Below are positions 1-8,249 of a stretch of 64,000 nt of DNA, piece by piece. Under the pieces are notes generated by a model that ran no database searches, was not told where the DNA came from, and saw only the letters and a program-made list of their open reading frames with translations. Each line of letters starts with the position of its first letter. Within the stretch, counting starts at the first letter, position 1. The DNA lies in assembly GCF_000167355.1 (NCBI RefSeq), contig NZ_AAEW02000012.1, positions 61,852-125,851 of the forward strand. The letters are read 5' to 3'. A program made the translations under genes and the position numbers. The stretch is from Desulfuromonas acetoxidans DSM 684. Its GTDB lineage: Bacteria > Desulfobacterota > Desulfuromonadia > Desulfuromonadales > Desulfuromonadaceae.

Positions 1-1
1 G

Positions 2-769
2 ATGCATTCCGGGCAGGTTAATGCTCACGCGCTGGCGGCAGTGATTGCTCAGGACCAGGCGCTGGCTCTGCGTGTCCTCAAGCTGGCCAACTCACCCTAT
101 TATGGCTTCTCTCGGCGGATCAGCACCGTTCGGGATGCGGTGGTGATTCTTGGCGATAAAGCTTTGCGCAACATGGTGTTGATCTTGGCCATGAAGGGGA
201 TGCATAACCACTTTGGTAACACCGAGCGGTTATTGTGGGAAGAATCGGCTGCTTACGCCATGGGCGCACGCTTTATTGCCGAAAATGTTCCCGGTGTGCA
301 TCCTGAAGAAGCTTTTATGGCCGGACTGATGAGCAATGTTGGCGAAGTGGTGTCGAATAATGACGATCCGCAACGGTTCCTGATGGTTTTTGATCGCTGT
401 CGTCGGCAAAATTTATGCGATGAGAGTTCCTGTCCCGAGTTGCCATACCCTTTTACAGTTCTTGGTGCCGCCGTGCTCAGTTCGTGGAATTTCTCACCGT
501 TGCTGGTCGCCAGCCTCTATTACGTGGAGACCGAGGACCTCATGGGGGACTCTGAGGACTTACTGTTCCGTCTGTGCGCCGTGGTTTTTCTTGCCCGGCA
601 ACTGTGCCGTTCGTTAAAGCTGGGTGGTTATCAGGGCAGCACCCATCCTGTTCGCGCCGGCTACTCCGGCAGGGCGCTGGGACTCGATGGCACAGCTTTA
701 CAGAACCTCCAGAGCGATTTTGCAACGTTCTTTACCGAAAATGCCCCCACGCTGCTCTATCCGGACTAA
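2..769 (+). CDS. HDOD domain protein, 5' end outside window
   Basis: The reading frame is open at the left edge and stops at 767-769. The visible 255 residues carry the HDOD core: a DQALALRVLKLANSPYYGF stretch near residues 18-36, then a VVILGDKALRNMVL segment typical of the conserved LG helix. HDOD proteins are HD-like helical domains without catalytic histidines that act as scaffolds in signalling and stress responses. The usual N-terminal LPxLP-type segment is missing, so the first ATG at base 2 is probably internal and the gene starts upstream. The C-terminal 100 residues have no domain I recognise. No partner can be inferred because the upstream neighbourhood is cut off. Confidence 0.85.
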   Translation: MHSGQVNAHALAAVIAQDQALALRVLKLANSPYYGFSRRISTVRDAVVILGDKALRNMVLILAMKGMHNHFGNTERLLWEESAAYAMGARFIAENVPGVHPEEAFMAGLMSNVGEVVSNNDDPQRFLMVFDRCRRQNLCDESSCPELPYPFTVLGAAVLSSWNFSPLLVASLYYVETEDLMGDSEDLLFRLCAVVFLARQLCRSLKLGGYQGSTHPVRAGYSGRALGLDGTALQNLQSDFATFFTENAPTLLYPD

Positions 770-875
770 GCTGCCGTTTTTCTGACACCATGACCGGTGT
801 TACGATCCTTTGCCGTTTTCATTCCGTTAACAATCAGGACCAGAGTGAGTTCTGATGACCGTGTTGACCGTGGCC

Positions 876-1238
876 TCAGTTGGCTTTGGGTGCATTGGCT
901 GTCTGGCTTTGCGGAAACTCCTGGGAGATTTTGGTCATGGCGGCTTTGACCTCAATCTGCATCGTATTCCAGCCGGCGTTGGTCAGTTGCAGTGTCTTTG
1001 CATCCACCTCTTCTACCAACCCTTTTTTCTCCAGTGCGGCCAAGGCTTTGTTCAGGGTGTTTTTCATTTTTTCCGGCGGTGTGGTGTTGCCGGTCATCTG
1101 GGCAAATTTGTTGGCCAGTTCGACGTTCTTGGCGTTGATGAGGTCTTTTTTGGCAAACGGTGTCTGGGCCTGTTTAGCAAATTTACTCAGAAACAAAAAA
1201 AGAATCGATTGCCACAATTCATGATTGGTCGATGCCAT
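876..1238 (-). CDS. Small hypothetical protein, winged-helix-like
   Basis: A 120-residue soluble protein. I chose the start at 1238 (MASTNHELWQ) because an AAAGGA ribosome site lies seven bases upstream; the longer frame to 1268 lacks one. The sequence is predicted helical and includes a KALAALEKKGLVEEV segment followed by TLQLTNAG near residues 73-97, which resembles the recognition helix and wing of small winged-helix proteins. That resemblance is an inference, and I do not recognise a named family. It is convergent with the HDOD gene, and an opposite-strand frame over the same bases is a shadow. Confidence 0.65.
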   Translation of the reverse strand: MASTNHELWQSILFLFLSKFAKQAQTPFAKKDLINAKNVELANKFAQMTGNTTPPEKMKNTLNKALAALEKKGLVEEVDAKTLQLTNAGWNTMQIEVKAAMTKISQEFPQSQTANAPKAN

Positions 1239-1311
1239 AGAAATATCCTTTCGTAAACGCAATAGCACCGGATTGTAACGGGGACGGCAAGGAATGTCCA
1301 GAGGTGAGCGG

Positions 1312-1926
1312 TTAGGCTGGTATGGCGATGGTGATGCGGCCGTGACTCAAGTCGGTGATATGGGTGGTGAAGCGTGTCAGGTGCTCCTCGGGTAGGCGCA
1401 AAAACAGGGTAACCTGATCGGCAAACTGTTGATCGTCAACCACAACTTCATACGCGTCAAAAAGCCGTTGCAGCGGTTCAAGCAGTGCATAGTCACAGCC
1501 GATCTCTACTGCGCAGTAGTCAATTTTTTCTTTTGTTGTCACCCCTGACAAGGCCGCGAGAACGGCATCGGTATAGGCGCGGGCCATGCCGCCTTTGCCG
1601 AGATGAATGCCGCCGAAGTAACGAGTGACCACCACGGTGATATCGCCAAGACCGCTGTGTTGCAGCGCTGTGAGCATTGGTTTGCCTGCGGCACCGTGGG
1701 GTTCGCCATCGTCGCTCATGGCGGTATCCGCAGTGGCGCCGGGCGCGCCGACAACGCACGCCCAGCAGTTATGGTTGGCATCAGGAAATTCCTGTTGCAT
1801 GGTGCGAATGAAGTCACGCGATTGTTCGATGGTTGGCGTGGCGGCCACCGTGGCGATAAACCGGCTGCGTTTTACCTCAATTTCACAGCGATAGCGCTGG
1901 GCCGGAACTGTGTAACGTGGTGTCAT
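1312..1926 (-). CDS. yigZ: YigZ/IMPACT family protein
   Basis: A 204-residue protein starting MTPRYTVPAQ at 1926. The start ATG shares one base with the lemA stop (TAATG), indicating translational coupling. Family signatures are clear: KRSRFIA near residue 19, SDDGEPHGAAGKPM at about 71-84 and VTRYFGGIHLGKGG at about 100-113. YigZ/IMPACT proteins have an N-terminal UPF0029 domain and a small C-terminal ferredoxin-like domain. Their bacterial function is not settled; the eukaryotic homologue modulates translation control through GCN1. Length fits the family (about 200 aa). A longer in-frame extension to 1983 overlaps lemA and is unlikely to be used. It is the last gene of the permease-GIDE-lemA operon. 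Confidence 0.9.
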   Translation of the reverse strand: MTPRYTVPAQRYRCEIEVKRSRFIATVAATPTIEQSRDFIRTMQQEFPDANHNCWACVVGAPGATADTAMSDDGEPHGAAGKPMLTALQHSGLGDITVVVTRYFGGIHLGKGGMARAYTDAVLAALSGVTTKEKIDYCAVEIGCDYALLEPLQRLFDAYEVVVDDQQFADQVTLFLRLPEEHLTRFTTHITDLSHGRITIAIPA

Positions 1927-2495
1927 TATAAATGGTCGAATGACACGTCGACATCGGCGCGATGTTCCGGTTGGATCTCCCACAGGTCGCGGGCGGTGAA
2001 GTTGAATTTGCTGGCGACCAGCACATCCGGAAACTGGGCGATGCGAATATTGTAGATGGTGATATATTCGTTAAACAGTTCGCGGCGATCGGCGATCTGA
2101 TCTTCCAGTTCGGAGATGCGGTTGCCGAGGCTGCGAAATGCCGTATCCGCTTTGAGATCCGGATATTGTTCGGTGACGGCAAATAGCGATTTGAGTGTGT
2201 CGGTCAACATGTTTTGAGCCTCGAGTTGCTCTTTTTCCGAGCGTGCCTGTCCCACCATGGAACGGGCTTTGATCACCGCTTCCAGGGTGGCTTTCTCGTG
2301 CTTCATATACCCTTCGCACACCTTGATCAGCTTGGGCAATTCATCGAAGCGTTGCTTGAGGAGCACGTCGATGTTGCTCCATGACTTATCCGCTTCGTTT
2401 TTCAAACGGACCAAACCATTGTAGATCATGATCACATAGCCGATCACCACAACCAGCAGCAGAACCAGAACACCCAGAACAATCAACGTCGTCAT
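1926..2495 (-). CDS. lemA: LemA family membrane protein
   Basis: A 189-residue protein with one N-terminal transmembrane segment (about residues 3-25), followed by the LemA coiled-coil domain beginning IYNGLVRLKNEADKSWSNIDVLLKQRFDELP (family hallmark split across about 29-60). The rest is amphipathic helix, expected in the cytoplasm or periplasm. LemA proteins are conserved but biochemically undefined. They very often sit beside GIDE-domain or TPM-domain proteins, as here, where the preceding gene is a GIDE protein ending 31 bases upstream. A GGAGAAACAGCG ribosome site precedes the ATG. The gene is coupled to yigZ by a TAATG overlap. Confidence 0.93.
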   Translation of the reverse strand: MTTLIVLGVLVLLLVVVIGYVIMIYNGLVRLKNEADKSWSNIDVLLKQRFDELPKLIKVCEGYMKHEKATLEAVIKARSMVGQARSEKEQLEAQNMLTDTLKSLFAVTEQYPDLKADTAFRSLGNRISELEDQIADRRELFNEYITIYNIRIAQFPDVLVASKFNFTARDLWEIQPEHRADVDVSFDHL

Positions 2496-2526
2496 CGCTG
2501 TTTCTCCTTAAAAAATGATCCCACAC

Positions 2527-4437
2527 TTAAATGAGATGGAAATACGTGACGCCGGCTTTAATGGCCCAGGCAAAAGCAGCCAGACCGGCAATAAGCAGAA
2601 GCGGCACCTGCCACGAGTAGTGACTGACCAGGCTGGCTTCCGATTCGGTTTCAGCAATAATAAACGGCAGGTCTTTTTGCGGTGGTGCACTGAGCACCAG
2701 TTGTTCATTGGAGCGGTCCTGGCCCTGTTGCAGCTTTTCGTGCAACGCCTGTTGCTCCATGTCTGAACGCGCCTCATCCCATTCGGCTGAGCTGACATGG
2801 CCGTCACTGTCTCGGTCGTAGGTCATCATCTGTTCTCGGTTGCCTTTGAGCTCGCGCAGCTTTTCCGCAACCCGCTGGCCTAGTGAACTCTGGTGTTTGT
2901 GGGCTGTTGAGGCGAACCCCAGCACGTAGACCATGCTGTTCTCATAGATCACCTCTTCCACCCACTTTTCGTTGGCTGAAGTCAAATCACTGCTGCTGTG
3001 GCTGTTTTTCAACCGGAACGTTGCTCCGTGCGGGTTGACGCTGATGCGTCCGGTATCATCTTCGAGAATAAACGGCACCGTATCGCTGGTGGTGATGCTG
3101 GTCAACCGCCAGTGATCCTTGTGGGTGCGGCGGTAGCGTTTGAGCGAGTAGTAGACACAGGGCTGCAGGGTGTTGGGAGAGACCAGTGCGTATTGGCGTT
3201 TGGCTTTGCCGTAAAGTTCGACCATGCCCATGGCGGCGGACCGGGCCTTGCTGGTGGCGGTATTTTTGATGTGCTGGCGCAGTCGCCAGAAAAACAGAGC
3301 GTTCCACAAACACAGGCCGCTCACGCCCAGCGGGGCGAGTCCGGTGGAAAACCCGTAGTGATAAAAGCTGCCAGCTGCCTTGTGATTGACTTCGACAAAG
3401 AAGAACAGTGCCACCGCCCCAAGGTTTGCCAGCAGACGCCAACCGTTAAAGTGCAGTGAAAGCCCGGTCAGCATGCGTGGCGAGGGTGGTGCGGGTAATG
3501 AGGGGCGCGGGGCTTTTTGGGGTGTTGGCGGTTTCTGCTGTGACTGGCCGGGGCTGACGCCCGACAGTTGAAAGGCTGTGGCCAGACTGATCACCGTATT
3601 GGTGGCTTGCTGGGCTGCGCCCGCAGTTGTGTGCTGGCGTTGGAGGTTGTCTTGCGCCATGTCGAGCAGCAGGGTGGTATAGCGGGCCAGGGTTGCTAAA
3701 TTTTTATTGATGCCGCTGTGGTCTGCCGCATCGCATGGGAACACGCGGTAGTCGGGCAGAAAGCCGATGCCGAAATTGGTGTCAAGGTGATGTTTGGGAC
3801 ACAGCTGGCAGACGACTTCGAGAAATTCAAACAGATTCCATTTGCGGCTCGGTCGTGCCTTGTCGCCGAGAATTTCCGGAGGAATATCCCAGGCGGACAG
3901 ATAGAGCAGGTGGTCCGGTTGCTGTGGTGTTCCACCCCAGGCCAAGGCAATCCGGGGTTGCTGGCGGAAAATTTCGCGTCGCAGATCGTCATGGTTCTGA
4001 TCGGTATGGACGCCGCCGGTATATGCATATTGGACCTGAGAGCGCTTAATGATCCGTTCCACCACCTGGGCGGTGATATCGACAAGGACAATCAACGGCT
4101 CGCTGTTTTTGCTGAGCAGATGCTCGTGGCCATCTTGGGTAAAAACAAGTCCTTGTGCCGTGCGATGAATGGTATCGGGAGAGCCTAGCTCGACTGGCTC
4201 TCGTTGGGCAACCATCCAGTTAGTAATCTGATGGCGTGACAGGATGGCTGCCAGTGGGGCCAGCTCATCGCGGGAGCCTTTGTGAAGCATATTGACAGCC
4301 TGGCCGGTTAAACGCATACGCAGGGTGTACAGATCAAGGATCTTCAATGGTTTCAGATCGTCGAGCAGTGCATCCAGATTCGCTTGGGGCGATTGCCCTT
4401 TAACCAGCAGCAAGATGTCGTTGTTATCAGAGGTCAT
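2527..4437 (-). CDS. GIDE-domain membrane protein with EF-hand loop
   Basis: A 636-residue protein starting MTSDNNDILL at 4437, chosen because a longer frame runs into the upstream small gene. The N-terminal 260 residues are soluble and unrecognised. A proline-rich linker (about 300-320) leads to two transmembrane segments (about 335-350 and 366-385). A GIDE-like domain follows at about 400-510 (GMVELYGKAK, CVYYSLKRYRR, DTGRISVNPHGA). At 541-552 there is an ideal EF-hand loop, DRDSDGHVSSAE, and a last transmembrane helix ends near the C-terminus. GIDE domains are known from the mitochondrial E3 ligase MUL1; bacterial versions lack the RING and are commonly paired with LemA. Their function is unknown. 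The N-terminal region and the calcium loop make this an unusual architecture. Confidence 0.8.
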   Translation of the reverse strand: MTSDNNDILLLVKGQSPQANLDALLDDLKPLKILDLYTLRMRLTGQAVNMLHKGSRDELAPLAAILSRHQITNWMVAQREPVELGSPDTIHRTAQGLVFTQDGHEHLLSKNSEPLIVLVDITAQVVERIIKRSQVQYAYTGGVHTDQNHDDLRREIFRQQPRIALAWGGTPQQPDHLLYLSAWDIPPEILGDKARPSRKWNLFEFLEVVCQLCPKHHLDTNFGIGFLPDYRVFPCDAADHSGINKNLATLARYTTLLLDMAQDNLQRQHTTAGAAQQATNTVISLATAFQLSGVSPGQSQQKPPTPQKAPRPSLPAPPSPRMLTGLSLHFNGWRLLANLGAVALFFFVEVNHKAAGSFYHYGFSTGLAPLGVSGLCLWNALFFWRLRQHIKNTATSKARSAAMGMVELYGKAKRQYALVSPNTLQPCVYYSLKRYRRTHKDHWRLTSITTSDTVPFILEDDTGRISVNPHGATFRLKNSHSSSDLTSANEKWVEEVIYENSMVYVLGFASTAHKHQSSLGQRVAEKLRELKGNREQMMTYDRDSDGHVSSAEWDEARSDMEQQALHEKLQQGQDRSNEQLVLSAPPQKDLPFIIAETESEASLVSHYSWQVPLLLIAGLAAFAWAIKAGVTYFHLI

Positions 4438-4579
4438 GAAGCTCCACCGAATGGTTCTGATGATTGTACTGGGCGATGTTGCAACTTTTGACAATGACGG
4501 CAAAAGCCATCAACGCCAGTATGAGTAGAAAAAAAGCCAGATAGTTTTCGTTCTTCAGGTCGTTGTTTTTATCGTTCAT
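4427..4579 (-). CDS. Small single-pass membrane protein
   Basis: A 50-residue protein, MNDKNNDLKN onward, with one hydrophobic helix (AFFLLILALMAFAVIV, about residues 15-30) and a short polar tail. The start at 4579 has an AAGGATAT ribosome site about eight bases upstream. An alternative ATG at 4612 overlaps the permease stop as ATGA and would add 11 residues. Its end overlaps the GIDE gene start by 11 bases, so it sits inside a tightly packed operon. No family recognised; possibly an accessory subunit of the LemA/GIDE membrane system (inference). Confidence 0.6.
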   Translation of the reverse strand: MNDKNNDLKNENYLAFFLLILALMAFAVIVKSCNIAQYNHQNHSVELHDL

Positions 4580-4608
4580 CCAGGGATATCCTTTAAGCGC
4601 TGGCCGGG

Positions 4609-5622
4609 TCATCCGAGAAGAATGGCGATCCAGCGTGAATCTTCAGTTGTTTCAAGGGCAATTTTAACGATCATGGTGAGGGGGACAGACAGCAGCATTC
4701 CGACCGGGCCGAGTACCCAGCCCCAGATGATCAACGACAACAGAACCACCAGGGGCGACAGACCCAACTGCTTGCCCATGAAACGCGGTTCAATGATGTT
4801 GCCCACCACAACGTTGACAATAACGTACCCTCCGGCGACCAGCAGGGCGGTGCCCATACCGTGTTGGACAATCGCCAGAAGGATTGCGGGAATCGAGGCA
4901 ATGATAGAGCCGATGTTTGGGACAAAGTTAAGCAGAAAGGCCAACAGTCCCCACAGAATCGGATAATCGACATCGAGAATAATCAGCCAGATGATCACCG
5001 CTGCACCCGTGAGCAGGCTGACTGCGGTTTTGATCACCAGATAGCCCTGCACACTTTGGGTAATGCGGGTGAACTGGGCAAACGACTGTTCCGGATTTTT
5101 CAGCGCCTGTTTGAGTTTTTTCGGCATGGCGCTGGCTTCAAACAGGATAAAAATGACGGTCAGTAAAATCAGAAATCCGTCGGTTAATACCGCACCGACA
5201 CCGCTGAGGGTGTTGGCGGCAATTTTCATCGCCGCGCTGGGGTCGAAATAGTCGAGAACAATCTGCGACGAAATATCGATGCCGTGCTGGTTGAGCCAGT
5301 CGAACAGGGTGCGTGTCTGATCATGAAGACGCGCCTGATAGGTCGGCAATGTTCGGGAAAAGTCATGCAACGAGCTGCCGACAAAAACGGCTAACAGTAA
5401 ACCGGTGAGCAATGCGGCCGAAATGACGATGCAAATATTCAGAGACGTTGGTAGGTGGCGCCGTTCCAGCCAGTGGAGGGACGGCAGGCATAAAATGGCA
5501 ATGAAGGCCGCCAGCAGGAACGGAACAATCAGATCCTGAGCGCTTTTCAATCCGGCAATGATGATAATCAGGCTGGCAAATGCTGTGAGGATGCGACCAC
5601 AGGAGGGGCTGGTTGTTGTCAT
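4609..5622 (-). CDS. AI-2E family transporter (TqsA-like permease)
   Basis: A 337-residue integral membrane protein of the AI-2E transporter family (UPF0118). It has paired N-terminal helices, a periplasmic-type insert (about 70-150), and a C-terminal group of helices carrying the family motifs LLNFVPNIGSIIA (about 232-245) and PRFMGKQLGLSPLVVLLSL (about 277-296). Members include the E. coli AI-2 exporter TqsA and Na+/H+ antiporters, so the substrate cannot be deduced. It is the first gene of a five-gene minus-strand run and is followed by a small membrane protein through an ATGA overlap or short gap. Promoter signals in the 380 bp upstream are not obvious. Confidence 0.9.
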   Translation of the reverse strand: MTTTSPSCGRILTAFASLIIIIAGLKSAQDLIVPFLLAAFIAILCLPSLHWLERRHLPTSLNICIVISAALLTGLLLAVFVGSSLHDFSRTLPTYQARLHDQTRTLFDWLNQHGIDISSQIVLDYFDPSAAMKIAANTLSGVGAVLTDGFLILLTVIFILFEASAMPKKLKQALKNPEQSFAQFTRITQSVQGYLVIKTAVSLLTGAAVIIWLIILDVDYPILWGLLAFLLNFVPNIGSIIASIPAILLAIVQHGMGTALLVAGGYVIVNVVVGNIIEPRFMGKQLGLSPLVVLLSLIIWGWVLGPVGMLLSVPLTMIVKIALETTEDSRWIAILLG

Positions 5623-6003
5623 GATGTCACCGTTAGGGTAGGCGTAGCATTGAAGTTCGGTAAATCAGTAAAATCTCATCATAAACAATCACTGGCAACG
5701 GTTCAATATCTATTGGAGTAAACTGTTTCTTTCATCAGTTTATGTAAGAAACATTGGCACAATATGAGGGTGTCTCTTGGGTTGTTTTTGTTGGCAGCGA
5801 AAAGCCTTTGTACGTTTTATCGCATCTAAGACGTGCCGTGGTGAAGACGATGAGGTCGTTTGCCTCATTACTTAGTTGAGAACACCCGCCTTTATTTCAT
5901 GAAATGAGAGGCATTGCTGGTCGCTGAAGGTGTTTTGGTTTATAATTGATCGCATGTTATTCATGTGAACTTAGCGAAATCATAAGATTGTGGGGAGGTT
6001 GGG
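5623..6003. other. Divergent intergenic region (381 bp)
   Basis: An AT-richer gap between the divergent permease and porin genes. It contains a hairpin with GTTTCTT/AAGAAAC arms near 5727-5754, a perfect 12-base palindrome ATTTCATGAAAT near 5894-5905, and a consensus -10 hexamer TATAAT at 5941-5946 pointing to the porin. I see no convincing -35 at 17 bp (TTGCTG lies 21 bp away). No open frame with coding character was seen. The palindrome could be an operator for either gene (inference). Confidence 0.4.
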
Positions 6004-7341
6004 GTGCGCTATCGGGTGAATATCCTGCGGGTGTGGATGGGTCAGGTTGTACTGGGCATGCTTCTGCTTTTCAGCAGTGATGTGCTGTGCCCGGACTCGG
6101 CGGGAGCCGTTAACTGGCTGATGTTACAAGGGGTGGAAAAAAAGACAGCCCCTATTCGCTTTGGTGGTTTTTTACTGCTCGATTACATCAATGCCGGTGG
6201 CGGCGACCTTCCGGCGGGACCGTTTACCGGCACGGCACTGAACTCGGGGGTGGTGACACCGAATCAGCGCTCTTCTGCCGAATTTAATCTGAGAAAATTG
6301 CAGTTGGGAATTCGTGGTGCCCTGACGGATAAGATCAATTACAGTTTGAAAACCATCAGTGGCAATAACTCGGCCACGCGCATTGATGACCACAATCGTA
6401 TCCGCCTGATCGAAAGCAGTGTGACCTTGAATCATCTGCCCGGTGCGCGCATCCGCATCGGCATGTTTAAAACACCTGCCGTTGAAGAATCCCTCGGTTT
6501 TGTCCCGCCTTGTAATTACATCAATTTAACCAATATGACCAACATGCTGATGCAGGAACGGTTCTTCGATGCCGATGGCAGTGATCCCACGGATGTGAAT
6601 GCTCCGGGTGTTGCCGGCTGTTGTCGAGATATTGGTATCATGGTTTTCAACACGTTTAATTTTAAACCGTGGGAGTTGACCTACGCTGCCATGCTCGCCA
6701 ATGGTCACGGCCTCAACCTGCAGGATGATAATGACAACCCCGATCTGTATCTGTATTTCGCAGCGGAACGGTTGCGTGGGGTTGGAAAAGGGACCCGCCG
6801 TCAGGGGTGGAAACTGTTTGCCTGGTACCAGGAGGGCCAACGCAGCCTCGATGTCGGCATCAGTCACACGGAACGGGTGTTCCGGCGATGCCGATACGGG
6901 ATGGGCACCACATTGCTGTGGCAAAACCTGCGCATCGAAAGTGAGATCATTAAGGCGAACGGGATGATTTTTGCTGGAACGGATGGCGGAGCGGTTCCCG
7001 GAACCGTCAGTAATAATGGACTGTCGGTTTCAGGATATAACGTGTTGCCCGAAGATCAGGCCTTGGGTTGGTATTTCGACATGGGGTGTGAGATCTTTGC
7101 CGACTTCTGGCTCAACGCCCGCTATGACCGTCTCGATCTGGGTACCGAAACCAACAGCGAGCGTGAATTCAAGACCTTGAGTCTAGGTGTTCTTTACCGT
7201 TTCAGTTCGACGTTGCGAGGGAAGCTCACCTATGAAATCCGTTCCGGCGAGGCCCCGCATCAGAACGATTCGTCGGTTTCCAACCGTATTCTAGACGACC
7301 TTCCCAACCGTTTTTCCGCGCAATTACTTTATCTGTTTTAA
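6004..7341 (+). CDS. Outer-membrane porin, OprP/O-like
   Basis: A 445-residue protein starting with GTG at 6004, preceded by GGGGAGG at five bases. It has an N-terminal signal sequence (hydrophobic core about 12-26, likely cleavage near residue 35). The mature part begins with IRFGGFLLLDYINAGGG, then RKLQLGIRGALTDKINYSLKT and ARIRIGMFKTPAVEESLGFV. These are the pattern of phosphate-selective porin O/P family barrels: alternating strands, short turns, and a C-terminal strand ending in an aromatic residue (AQLLYLF). The substrate is not predictable. It is monocistronic, convergent with the EamA gene and separated from it by only five bases. Confidence 0.8.
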   Translation: MRYRVNILRVWMGQVVLGMLLLFSSDVLCPDSAGAVNWLMLQGVEKKTAPIRFGGFLLLDYINAGGGDLPAGPFTGTALNSGVVTPNQRSSAEFNLRKLQLGIRGALTDKINYSLKTISGNNSATRIDDHNRIRLIESSVTLNHLPGARIRIGMFKTPAVEESLGFVPPCNYINLTNMTNMLMQERFFDADGSDPTDVNAPGVAGCCRDIGIMVFNTFNFKPWELTYAAMLANGHGLNLQDDNDNPDLYLYFAAERLRGVGKGTRRQGWKLFAWYQEGQRSLDVGISHTERVFRRCRYGMGTTLLWQNLRIESEIIKANGMIFAGTDGGAVPGTVSNNGLSVSGYNVLPEDQALGWYFDMGCEIFADFWLNARYDRLDLGTETNSEREFKTLSLGVLYRFSSTLRGKLTYEIRSGEAPHQNDSSVSNRILDDLPNRFSAQLLYLF

Positions 7342-7346
7342 GGGGC

Positions 7347-8198
7347 TTATCGCAGTCGTTTCAGATGCCAATGGTTGAGCAGTAAGGAAAAACAGAGAAT
7401 CCCCGAACCGATGAGGAGTTGCGGCCAGTTGACCTGTTCTGAAAAGACCAGGGCCGAGCAGGCAATAGCCAGAGGGATTTTCAGGTTGTTACACACGGCC
7501 AAGGTCCCGGCATTGACCTGCCGGGCGCCGTGGTTCCACAGAAAAAAACAGATCCCGGAAGCTAAAACCCCCAGATAGATCAATGAGGCTGATTGCATCA
7601 AGGTCATTTGTGTAAGCTGGTGCAGAGACTTTCCCCAGACCATCGGTACTGTGCTGAGAACGGCACCGAAGTAGAGCAGACCGAAGACTTGCAGGTCGCT
7701 ATGGGCAATACTTTTCATGATGCGGGTGTAGGCGACCTGGCCGAAGGCAAAGCACAGATTGGCGCCCTGGAGCAGGATAAAGCCCTGACGAAAATCGCCA
7801 TGGTGAAAATCGCGGTAAAGAACAATCGCTGTACCCACAACCGCCAGCAAGGCCGCATAGAAAAAACGACGGTGGAAGCGGCGACTGAACAGATCGTTAA
7901 TCAACGTGACATAGATCGGGGTGAAGATAGTGAATAACGCGACCTCGTAGGCGTGCAAATAGCGAAAAGAGGTTGTATAGGCCACATACATCAAACCGTA
8001 TTGAATCGCTCCGATCAGAATAAGTGCGACCAGATGATGGAAACGACAGCGCTGTAGGCGAAGAAATGGGAGAAAAACCAGTAGGCTGAGCAGCAGACGT
8101 ACTGCCGCAACGACACTGGGATCAAGGCCGGTCAATTGGCCTTTAATTAAACCGAAAGAAAAAGCCCAGATCACTGAGACGAGGATCAGGTAAAGCAT
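7347..8198 (-). CDS. EamA/DMT family permease
   Basis: A 283-residue protein with about ten predicted hydrophobic helices and the internal two-fold EamA repeat of drug/metabolite transporters. The N-terminus (LYLILVSVIWAFSFGLIKG) and the mid-repeat ASGICFFLWNHGARQVNAGT segment are typical. Members export amino acids, nucleotides or other small metabolites, and the substrate here is unknown. GAAGGAAC lies about nine bases before the start at 8198. It is flanked by the porin (convergent) and the HDOD-GGDEF gene upstream on the same strand, 51 bp away. Confidence 0.88.
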   Translation of the reverse strand: MLYLILVSVIWAFSFGLIKGQLTGLDPSVVAAVRLLLSLLVFLPFLRLQRCRFHHLVALILIGAIQYGLMYVAYTTSFRYLHAYEVALFTIFTPIYVTLINDLFSRRFHRRFFYAALLAVVGTAIVLYRDFHHGDFRQGFILLQGANLCFAFGQVAYTRIMKSIAHSDLQVFGLLYFGAVLSTVPMVWGKSLHQLTQMTLMQSASLIYLGVLASGICFFLWNHGARQVNAGTLAVCNNLKIPLAIACSALVFSEQVNWPQLLIGSGILCFSLLLNHWHLKRLR

Positions 8199-8249
8199 TG
8201 GCGCAAAAATGTTCCTTCATAAAGAGGGGGTGGTGCGGAAAATCGCTGG

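Noticed and set aside
855..1256. Plus-strand ORF of 133 codons opposite the small hypothetical protein
   Set aside because: The minus-strand frame has a good ribosome site and soluble helical composition; the plus frame is a phenylalanine/cysteine-rich shadow.
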